Source: a virus
IMG/VR virus record: IMGVR_UViG_3300028800_000104
Coordinates: 1-59,301 of that record
Length of the DNA: 59,301 bases
Direction: 5' to 3' (one strand)
Shown here: piece by piece, positions 53,986 to 59,301 of the stretch
How the letters are laid out: each line of letters opens with the position of its first letter
How positions within the stretch are numbered: the stretch's first letter is position 1
The notes under the pieces: generated by a model
Told to the model about the DNA's origin: nothing
Seen by the model: the letters and a program-made list of their open reading frames with translations, nothing else
The model's database searches: none
Program-made: the position numbers and the translations under genes

Positions 53986-54014
53986 ACTATAAATAATCGT
54001 AAATAACGTGTCAA
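53986..54014 (-). promoter_or_regulatory. consensus sigma70-type promoter with tandem repeats
   Basis: TTGACA (54014-54009), a 17-base spacer and TATAGT (53991-53986) in minus-strand sense. The region contains two direct repeats on the plus strand, AAATAATCGT (53991-54000) and AAATAACGT (54001-54009), a possible operator. The -10 ends 7 bases before the GTG of the regulator gene. Confidence 0.8.
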
Positions 54015-54049
54015 TAGGAAATCTGATGCCGTATTTTCCGGTACTTGGA

Positions 54050-55159
54050 CTATTTATTCACAGTGTCGGCAAATGGGGGGATCGCGGGGCGCACCGGTTT
54101 CTTTCTTTCGACCAGGTGGGGTTGCGCCACGGCCGGCATTTCGAAGTGGCCGCTGCCGAGTGCATCGGCGGCAGATTGCAACGTGACGTCCCGAACGTGA
54201 TCGTAGATCCGCTTGGTTCGTGAGTTGATTTCGTGCCCCATCATGTGCTCGATCGCGTTGTAGGGGATATCCGGATTTTCAAGCAGACGCGTGCAGGCGG
54301 TGTGGCGATTGTCGTAGAAACGTAGCCGCGCCAGGTGCGGGAATTTCTTCGCGACCTCTTTGCGCAACATGCGCCAGCTCCATAAGAAGCTCGACTGTGG
54401 CCGCGTCGCGTCGGCCTTGCCGCGTTGGCCATTCTCCGATCGATGTGGGAGCAAAAAGTGCTGCGGCATGTAGGCGCCGAGACTCGCCGCGCGCTCCGCT
54501 AGATTCTGCAATGCCCAAGAGGCATCCGCATTGCATCGCAAGGTGCGCTCGCGGTAATCGTTCTTGAGGCCTTCCTCGACGCGCACCCATCGATAATCCT
54601 TCTGATCGATAGCCCCGAGCCGCAACTGTCTAATTTCGTTTGTGCCCATACATGTATTACGCGCCAGCAATGAGCACCAATACACAAGGCGCCAGCGAGA
54701 GTTCGCAGCCGCCACGCGCCAAAGATATCTCTCCTCTTCCGGCTCCAAGGCGATACCGCGCCGCTGTTTGGGCATGGGCAGCGGTTCGTAAAACCGTTTG
54801 ATATCTTCCCAGAGACCGGCGCGATCGAGCGTGCCGCCGAGCACGACGCCGAGCTCGCGATTGACTCGAACAGCGCCAACGGTCTTTCGCCGCTGCTCTT
54901 GATAGGTCTGCAAATGTCCGATATGGATATCGCGCAATGGCAACTGCCCGAAAAATCTAATGAGATTTTTCATGCACTCGCGATAATCCCTCTTCGTAAC
55001 TTCCGAGATGGACCTTCGGCCCTCCAACCAATACTCGACAGCCTCAGAAAACAACAATTGCCCGAACGACGCGGCCCGCATCCGTACCTTGCCTTTTTGT
55101 TCACACGCCAGGCACCCCACGTGCCCGACGGTGTGATGAGTGGGAAGCGGCGAGAGCAT
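54050..55159 (-). CDS. int: tyrosine integrase
   Basis: 369 aa. The N-terminal Cys/His stretch (HHTVGHVGCLAC) is unusual. A core-binding domain ('GQLPLRDIHIGHLQTYQEQR') precedes the catalytic domain. Box II reads FYDNRHTACTRLLEN (R285), then HMMGHE (GH, 308-309) and the nucleophile Tyr in KRIYDHV (Y319). Where the first catalytic Arg (TGLR) is expected, it reads NTCMGTNEI with Gly (172). Integrases without that Arg do exist, I believe, but activity should be checked. Transcribed from its own promoter. Confidence 0.85.
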   Translation of the reverse strand: MLSPLPTHHTVGHVGCLACEQKGKVRMRAASFGQLLFSEAVEYWLEGRRSISEVTKRDYRECMKNLIRFFGQLPLRDIHIGHLQTYQEQRRKTVGAVRVNRELGVVLGGTLDRAGLWEDIKRFYEPLPMPKQRRGIALEPEEERYLWRVAAANSRWRLVYWCSLLARNTCMGTNEIRQLRLGAIDQKDYRWVRVEEGLKNDYRERTLRCNADASWALQNLAERAASLGAYMPQHFLLPHRSENGQRGKADATRPQSSFLWSWRMLRKEVAKKFPHLARLRFYDNRHTACTRLLENPDIPYNAIEHMMGHEINSRTKRIYDHVRDVTLQSAADALGSGHFEMPAVAQPHLVERKKPVRPAIPPFADTVNK

Positions 55160-55747
55160 AGGGGATATCCAATCTGGTCCTAAATGGCACGAAAGTGCGA
55201 CCTAGTTCGTCTTTCGTAAAACGTAGGAGTGCATTTAAGTGTGTTTTGCCCGACCGAGTCAAGAGTTATTTTCGTCCACTTTCGGCGCTGGGCGCGGTTT
55301 TCGGCGTGTATTCGTCGTGTTCGTTATTTGTAAAATGGGTCGAGTTTTGCCATGGCCCGTTGGTAACTTAGATTGACAAGAAGGCGAGGATGGCTGGTGA
55401 GTTATAGTGCTTTCAAACAAAGCAGCAATTTCAATCATTAGCCGAGACCCGGCGGGGACTTTCGTTATGGGAATGACGACAAGCTACTCCCCGCCGTTGG
55501 TCGCGGTCCATCCTGGCAAAACTGTACTTTCCGCATCATTTGCGTGTCTGAGCAAAAGAGGGCACATGTCGTCCACGTCGAAAGTTGTGCATCTTCCGTA
55601 ATTAGGATATTGTTCGGGAAACAAGCAAGAATCCAGGCTGCGGCCTGGCAGTTGCAAGTCCCTCGCTCGACCACATTCCCAAAGACAGCTAGGCCAAGTA
55701 CGATCGTCCGCCCGCGCGAGTAAGCCGGTGCCCCCCAAGCTCCTCAA
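55160..55747 (+). other. noncoding region, candidate attP/control region
   Basis: No convincing gene on either strand: short frames here lack RBS and domain signals. Seen are: hairpin GCAC-GAAA-GTGC (55187-55198), a perfect hairpin CCAGGC-TGCG-GCCTGG (55633-55648), repeated TTTTCG/TTTCGGCG words (55265-55320) that could be arm-type binding sites, and the integrase promoter. Its place next to the integrase suggests attP, but no core was identified. No tRNA was seen. Confidence 0.45.
55233..55262 (-). promoter_or_regulatory. promoter for integrase
   Basis: TTGACT (55262-55257), an 18-base spacer, TTAAAT (55238-55233), minus-strand sense. The -35 is close to consensus and the -10 matches at 4 of 6. 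It would give a leader of about 70 bases before the integrase ATG. Confidence 0.5.
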
Positions 55748-56092
55748 ATGAATATCCCTGTCTACTCGGCGACGGCCAATCCGGCCGTCGATTCTCGCCT
55801 CTGCCGCAAATCGCGGTCCTACGTTGCAACCCTTCTTCGCACGGGCAGCGCCTATCAACTCGACCCGGACGATATAACCAAGGGCGTCAAACTTTTTGCT
55901 CACGGCCTGCCGGCGGCGGGTACGACGGCGATCAAGATCCTCGGCGGTAGCAATCTGCTGCCATTTGCTAGGACACAGAATCCATTGTGCAAGCCGCCAA
56001 ACATCAACTACTCCATACCAGCAGTGGGCGATCATCGCATCCGGTGGGCAAACAGTTTCATGGCCATGCCGAATGAAGCCTGCGCGAACTGA
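55748..56092 (+). CDS. hypothetical protein
   Basis: 114 aa from ATG 55748 (no good RBS). 'SRSYVATLLRTGSAYQLDPD' and 'TRTQNPLCKPPNINYSIPA'-like Pro-rich end. First gene of the right-end plus-strand block. No family recognised. A long minus-strand frame over it is less plausible. Confidence 0.5.
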   Translation: MNIPVYSATANPAVDSRLCRKSRSYVATLLRTGSAYQLDPDDITKGVKLFAHGLPAAGTTAIKILGGSNLLPFARTQNPLCKPPNINYSIPAVGDHRIRWANSFMAMPNEACAN

Positions 56093-56100
56093 AAGCCGCA

Positions 56101-56292
56101 ATGTCCGCCGTCTTCCTCGTATCGATCACGCAAGGCAAGCCCGATGGCGGACGCGAAGACCAAAATCACAAGGGTCTGCTGACCACCGATGACGTCGGCT
56201 TCGCCGACTTCGTGAAGAGCACCCTCGAGGCCCAACCTGGCAATTACCGCGCCGTCATCAAACGACTGGCGACGCACGACGAAACACCATGA
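56101..56292 (+). CDS. small hypothetical protein
   Basis: 63 aa. 'KGLLTTDDVGFADFVKSTLE' and 'GNYRAVIKRLATHDETP' look like a real folded protein. Stop overlaps the next ATG (ATGA). Confidence 0.62.
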   Translation: MSAVFLVSITQGKPDGGREDQNHKGLLTTDDVGFADFVKSTLEAQPGNYRAVIKRLATHDETP

Positions 56293-56555
56293 CGGATCCC
56301 AAAGCTACGCTGCCGCGAACCGATGGCGTCGATCGCAGTTCGCAATACCGCGACGCGTCGAATTCAACCCTGCTCGCGCAGTTGAATGCAAACTGGATGC
56401 AGCTGCGCACGCAGCAGCGCGACATCGATACACTTCGCGGCCAGCTGAGAAACTCACGGATCAAGAATGCCGTACTGATGGCAGTCCTGGGTGCAGCCGC
56501 GGCGAAGGGGCTGGAATGGGCCGCCATCCAGATTTGGCATCTCCTCTTCGGTTGA
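56289..56555 (+). CDS. small protein with C-terminal membrane segment
   Basis: 88 aa. A polar, coiled-coil-like first part ('LRTQQRDIDTLRGQLRNSR') is followed by a hydrophobic end, 'NAVLMAVLGAAAAKGLEWAA'. Possibly membrane-associated; holin-like by shape only. Confidence 0.58.
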   Translation: MTDPKATLPRTDGVDRSSQYRDASNSTLLAQLNANWMQLRTQQRDIDTLRGQLRNSRIKNAVLMAVLGAAAAKGLEWAAIQIWHLLFG

Positions 56556-56562
56556 AAACGCC

Positions 56563-56895
56563 GTGCCACTCGAAGCTGACATCCCGGGGGAGTGCGCCGA
56601 TCCCTTGCTCGATCTCTATCATGCGGTCGAAGGCGCCTTCGCACCTGAACACGAAGCGGTTGGTCGCCGAGTAACTGGTGCCACAAAGAATCGCCAAGCA
56701 ACAAGCCCGATTGGACTTATAGTCATACTGATGACGGCGACGGCACTATTGGCGGTGCAACGTGACCACGGTACGGCACATCACGGCAAAGAAAGCCTGG
56801 GCCCGCATGGAAGAGCGAGCCAAGCTCGGGGAGACGTTCGGCTTCATCGCCTGCCTGGGGCTGCTGTACAAAGCCGGGACACTAACTCGCGCTGA
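56563..56895 (+). CDS. small membrane protein, uncertain
   Basis: Up to 110 aa from GTG 56563. The first half is acidic ('ADPLLDLYHAVEGAFAPEHE') and has one hydrophobic stretch, 'SPIGLIVILMTATALLAV'. The last ~45 residues overlap the next gene and look like shadow, so the true end may be different. Confidence 0.35.
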   Translation: MPLEADIPGECADPLLDLYHAVEGAFAPEHEAVGRRVTGATKNRQATSPIGLIVILMTATALLAVQRDHGTAHHGKESLGPHGRASQARGDVRLHRLPGAAVQSRDTNSR

Positions 56896-56971
56896 CGTTC
56901 TGCAGCGACTGCGTGAGGCCAACATCACCAAAGACGATCTCAGGAAATTTCGTGAGCATACAAGCAAATAG
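56762..56971 (+). CDS. small hypothetical protein
   Basis: 69 aa, GTG start. 'ITAKKAWARMEERAKLGETF', then 'GTLTRADVLQRLREANITKD', which looks helical and folded. The 3' end overlaps the next gene. Confidence 0.6.
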   Translation: MTTVRHITAKKAWARMEERAKLGETFGFIACLGLLYKAGTLTRADVLQRLREANITKDDLRKFREHTSK

Positions 56972-57194
56972 CGGGGGTCTCGGCGTCGACGTTTCGCCGG
57001 CCCGGCTGATCATGTGGCCGGAGCTCAAGATCACCAGGCCGCAAGAGCCCGGTCGGATCTGTTTCGATTGCCTCACCTGCCGCCATGATCTGTGCAAGAA
57101 TCCCGACTGCCCGTGTATCTGTAGCGAGGATCCTGTCACTGTCGCGGCAGAGGCGCGCAAGCGGCATCACCTGATTCACGCGTCCTCGAGGTGA
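56952..57194 (+). CDS. Cys-rich small protein
   Basis: 80 aa from GTG 56952 (RBS AGGAAA). CFDCLTCRHDLCKNPDCPCI is a dense Cys cluster, probably zinc or iron-sulfur binding. No family recognised. Confidence 0.6.
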   Translation: MSIQANSGGLGVDVSPARLIMWPELKITRPQEPGRICFDCLTCRHDLCKNPDCPCICSEDPVTVAAEARKRHHLIHASSR

Positions 57195-57236
57195 CAATAT
57201 GTGGAACTGTAACCTGCCGCTGAAAATAAGGGGTTT

Positions 57237-57458
57237 ATGAGAGATAAAACGCACGGCACAGCGCGAAAGACAAAAACGGCAGTCCGGACAACGCGCCCGG
57301 CAGTGCGGCCAGCCAGATTTGTTGAGGCGCGGAGAGCCTCTCTTGGCGATGCAGTCCTGACGCTGGTCGTCGAATCTTCCGCCATCGACAAGGCGGTCGC
57401 GCGGCTCACGCGGGCGATCGCGGCCTTCAAGCGCGAATGGGAAAAAACGGAGGGGTGA
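57237..57458 (+). CDS. small basic protein
   Basis: 73 aa. Very basic N-terminus ('GTARKTKTAVRTTRPAVRPA'), then a helical C-terminal part ('IDKAVARLTRAIAAFKREWE'). Possibly nucleic-acid binding. Confidence 0.55.
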   Translation: MRDKTHGTARKTKTAVRTTRPAVRPARFVEARRASLGDAVLTLVVESSAIDKAVARLTRAIAAFKREWEKTEG

Positions 57459-57620
57459 ATGACCTGGCGCGAGAAAGTTGTAATTCGGATTCTGCTCTTG
57501 GTCGCACGGATGGTTGGAGAGGAACGCTGGTCGAAGGACATCGAAACTCTCTCCACTCACATCGGCTTTTCCAGCGACGTGCCAACCCGCGAGGCCGTGC
57601 TAGAAATTACGCGCCACTAA
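57459..57620 (+). CDS. small hypothetical protein
   Basis: 53 aa; ATG lies 2 bases after the previous stop with RBS GGAGGGG. 'WREKVVIRILLLVARMVGEE' then 'HIGFSSDVPTREAVLEITRH'. No family recognised. Confidence 0.58.
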   Translation: MTWREKVVIRILLLVARMVGEERWSKDIETLSTHIGFSSDVPTREAVLEITRH

Positions 57621-57621
57621 C

Positions 57622-57795
57622 ATGCCAACGCCCGTTGATCTCAAACCCGGCGAGGTCGTTAGACTTGTAAGCGCCCTCGACGGCCCCGCATTGACCGTTG
57701 TTCGCGTGCACAGCGGCACAGTCGAAGTCTGCTGGTTTAGCGGTTCCATCCTCCATTTCGAGCGTCTACCGGATGCGTGTTTGAGGAAGCAATGA
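57622..57795 (+). CDS. DUF2158/YodC-like small protein
   Basis: 57 aa. 'LKPGEVVRLVSALDGPALTV' and 'VEVCWFSGS' match the small YodC/DUF2158 pattern (KPGDVV...GGPxMTV...CxWF), as I recall it. Function unknown; common in phages. Stop overlaps the next ATG (ATGA). Confidence 0.66.
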   Translation: MPTPVDLKPGEVVRLVSALDGPALTVVRVHSGTVEVCWFSGSILHFERLPDACLRKQ

Positions 57796-57950
57796 TTTGC
57801 ACATGGGCGCCGCGATGGTACACGCCGCGACGCTGGTGCAATCAGCTGCCGCACCGGACCGGGTTGCGAAGCTGGTTATTGGCTCGACTGTTCTTTCGCC
57901 TGGTGAAACGGGAGTACCGATCGGCGGCCTGCGTGGTCTTCCGCCCTTAA
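57792..57950 (+). CDS. small Trp/Arg-rich protein
   Basis: 52 aa, Trp/Arg-rich, with 'GLRSWLLARLFFRLV' as a possible amphipathic or membrane segment. Overlaps the previous stop. Function unknown. Confidence 0.48.
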   Translation: MICTWAPRWYTPRRWCNQLPHRTGLRSWLLARLFFRLVKREYRSAACVVFRP

Positions 57951-57960
57951 GGTTTCGGCG

Positions 57961-58509
57961 GTGAAACATCTCTCGCGCGAGGAATTATTGGCTCTCCTGG
58001 CAAAATCCCGGGACGCGAGCGAACGCGATTGGCTGATGATTTTGGTTGGTTTCTGGCATGGCTTGCGAGTTTCTGAAATCGTCGGCTTTACGCGCGAGTC
58101 AGTCCAGGACGGCTATCTCACCATCCAACGGTTGAAGGGAAGTTTGAAAACGATTCAGCCGTTGATCGAGGATCCCGAACCACTTCTAAATGAAAAGCCC
58201 GCCCTGCTGCGATTCGCCAAACGGAAATTGCCAGGCCAGCCGATCTTTAACATCTCCCGGCAGCATTTCTGGCGGCTCATTCGCCGTCATGGCCGCGCCG
58301 CCGGCATCGCCGATCACAAGCTACACCCGCATATTTTGAAACACTCGATCGCAATGCAAACGATTCGCAATGCCGGAATCGAAAATGTCCGTGCCTATCT
58401 TGGCCACAAATCGATCAGTTCAACTGGCGTCTACTTGCGAGTGGACGACGACGCCGCCAGTCAGGCAATTTTCGGCGCCGCGAAGAAATCAGGGAAGCCG
58501 ACGACATGA
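57961..58509 (+). CDS. minimal tyrosine recombinase
   Basis: 182 aa, i.e. the catalytic domain only, the size of FimB/FimE-type recombinases. HGLRVSEI (33-40) gives Arg I (R36), RLKG a Lys (K59), AYLGHKS the His (H149), and VYLRV the nucleophile Tyr (Y158). Where the second Arg is expected (HxxR), it reads HILK, so Lys (K127) replaces Arg. There is no N-terminal core-binding domain. It may invert or excise a segment, or resolve dimers. GTG starts 10 bases after the previous stop. Distinct from the integrase at 54050. Confidence 0.78.
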   Translation: MKHLSREELLALLAKSRDASERDWLMILVGFWHGLRVSEIVGFTRESVQDGYLTIQRLKGSLKTIQPLIEDPEPLLNEKPALLRFAKRKLPGQPIFNISRQHFWRLIRRHGRAAGIADHKLHPHILKHSIAMQTIRNAGIENVRAYLGHKSISSTGVYLRVDDDAASQAIFGAAKKSGKPTT

Positions 58510-58539
58510 TTTTCAAACGCGAGGGTGCCGCTAAAAAAA

Positions 58540-58722
58540 ATGGATCTCAATCGCCGAAAACTTTTTCGCCTGGCGGCATTGACCGGCATTTCCAGTTTGG
58601 CGTTACCGCCGGAACTCCCAGCAAAATTGCCGCCGACCAAAACGCCACCAGAAGTTTTGGAAATGTCTCCCGAAAAATCCTATTTAATTCGCCTGAATGA
58701 AAATGTGCCGGTAAAAGATTAG
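58540..58722 (+). CDS. Tat-signal-like protein, probably frameshifted
   Basis: 60 aa as read. The N-terminus MDLNRRKLFRLAALTGISSL has a twin-Arg motif followed by a hydrophobic core, suggesting Tat export. 'EVLEMSPEKSYLIRLNENVP' precedes a stop at 58720. Directly after the stop, another frame reads on naturally (ADQIRQRFKSEKF, then LVVAADFDLFELE) up to 58812. A single missing T near 58719 would join both parts into about 92 aa. The alternative start GTG 58525 adds five residues. Confidence 0.55.
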   Translation: MDLNRRKLFRLAALTGISSLALPPELPAKLPPTKTPPEVLEMSPEKSYLIRLNENVPVKD

Positions 58723-58818
58723 GCGATTTCGCCGATCAAATTCGGCAGCGTTTCAAATCGGAAAAGTTTTTAGTCGTTGCCGCCGACTTCGATTTGTTTG
58801 AACTGGAAACCTGAGCGA

Positions 58819-59160
58819 ATGCCGAGCCGAGCAATTCGACCTTACGCAATCGATCAGGAATCCAAACGTGCACAATTTGAAAGTGCGCGCTCTTCTGATC
58901 CAATTCGGAAACTTTACAAAACTCCGGCGTGGAAAAAAACGCGGCTTCAAATTTTGTTCCGCGATCCAATTTGCAAAACCTGCAATCTTGCGCCGAGCAC
59001 AATTGCCGACCACATAATTTCCGCACGAAAATATATTGCCGATCACGGCGGCGATTTTAGATTTTTCTTCGACGAGGAAAACCTCGGCGGCAAATGCAAA
59101 CGCTGCCACGATTCCAAAACCGCGGTTGAAGTTGGTTTCGCCGGCGGCGAGCGAAATTGA
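58819..59160 (+). CDS. HNH endonuclease (packaging-associated type)
   Basis: 113 aa from ATG 58819. 'YKTPAWKKTRLQILFRDPIC' then CKTCNLAPSTIADHIISARK and KCKRCHDSKTA form a complete HNH motif with two CxxC pairs. Small HNH proteins of this type sit beside terminase genes and cos sites in HK97-like phages, where they help cut packaged DNA. Here the terminase lies 8 kb into the window's other end, so the link holds if the genome circularises. Confidence 0.82.
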   Translation: MPSRAIRPYAIDQESKRAQFESARSSDPIRKLYKTPAWKKTRLQILFRDPICKTCNLAPSTIADHIISARKYIADHGGDFRFFFDEENLGGKCKRCHDSKTAVEVGFAGGERN

Positions 59161-59301
59161 AAAAGTTTTTCCGATTTCATTTTTCTAAAATCATGAAACT
59201 CGTTTTCAAAAATTTGGGATTCTTTGACTGCAACGCGGGGGCCCACCCCCAAAATATAGGGGGTATGGGGGTCATTTCTCGAAAAAGCGGCCTACGGCGA
59301 C
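59161..59301 (+). other. right-end noncoding G/C tracts, possible cos region
   Basis: Runs GGGGG (59237-59241), CCCCC (59246-59250), GGGGG (59259-59263) and GGGGG (59267-59271) can form two alternative hairpins. The left end of the window also carries GGGTGGGGG at about 28-36. If the ends are cos ends, this is the junction. Nothing else is seen. Confidence 0.4.

Noticed and set aside
55374-55409. TTGACA and TATAGT on the plus strand as a promoter
   Set aside because: The spacer is 24 bases, too long for a sigma70 promoter.
55407-55601. Plus-strand 64-codon frame after the TATAGT box
   Set aside because: No RBS and no convincing promoter; composition is unlike its neighbours.
55484-56101. 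Minus-strand 205-codon frame
   Set aside because: Arg/Gly/Asp-rich without fold signals. It overlaps the more plausible plus-strand gene at 55748 and the hairpins.
1-59301. tRNA, rRNA or CRISPR arrays
   Set aside because: No cloverleaf, rRNA signature or spaced repeat array was recognised by eye in the intergenic regions I read.

Overview
The window reads as one almost complete genome of a temperate, long-tailed (siphovirus-type) phage or prophage. It is GC-rich, shows HK97-like packaging and head genes, a tape measure protein, a tail-assembly chaperone with a -1 frameshift, an integrase and an ERF-type annealing protein. No ribosomal, tRNA or host housekeeping gene is visible, so the host cannot be named from the sequence. 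Sec and Tat signal peptides and a lipobox suggest a diderm bacterium. A G/C-tract at the right end next to an HNH gene would fit a cos end, but that is inference.

Layout. (1) 42-1887, plus strand: ParB-like protein, an ABC-ATPase fused to a GNAT domain, and a small protein. (2) 8024-1884, minus strand: a MoxR AAA+ ATPase, a DUF3150-like protein, a HExxH/VWA protein, small proteins, a clamp-loader-like AAA+ ATPase, an HNH protein and an ASCH protein. Six of these genes are preceded by a near-identical hairpin plus Shine-Dalgarno cassette whose stem shows compensatory changes. (3) 8169-35413, plus strand: terminase, portal, protease, a mini DNA methyltransferase, capsid, connectors, four consecutive genes with signal peptides, tail tube, chaperone, tape measure, tail tip and fibre-like proteins. 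A minus-strand lipoprotein gene interrupts this run. (4) 35420-39365: three related glycosyltransferases and a SAM methyltransferase. (5) 39362-42068: an AP2/HNH-like gene with a frameshift, then a glucosaminidase lysin and small lysis-type proteins.

(6) 53978-42065, minus strand: a dense early region of about 30 mostly small, overlapping genes. It includes an HNH nuclease, a winged-helix-like protein, the ERF protein, a HerA-type ATPase and many Cys-rich small proteins. Gene junctions fall into three families of repeated stop/start sequences that force similar C-termini. A consensus promoter with tandem repeats drives a ribbon-helix-helix-like regulator at its head, apparently as a leaderless message. 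(7) 55159-54050: a tyrosine integrase with its own promoter, followed by about 590 bp without a convincing gene (candidate attP). (8) 55748-59160, plus strand: small proteins, a second minimal tyrosine recombinase, a Tat-signal-like gene broken by a frameshift, and an HNH nuclease.

Working together: regions 3 and 5 build and release the virion, region 6 handles early replication and recombination, and regions 7-8 handle integration. Regions 1, 2 and 4 are accessory modules, possibly for DNA modification, protein remodelling and glycosylation. They are the best places to look for undescribed biology, above all the MoxR/VWA cluster with its repeated hairpin leaders. All functional calls are made by reading motifs; no database search was run.
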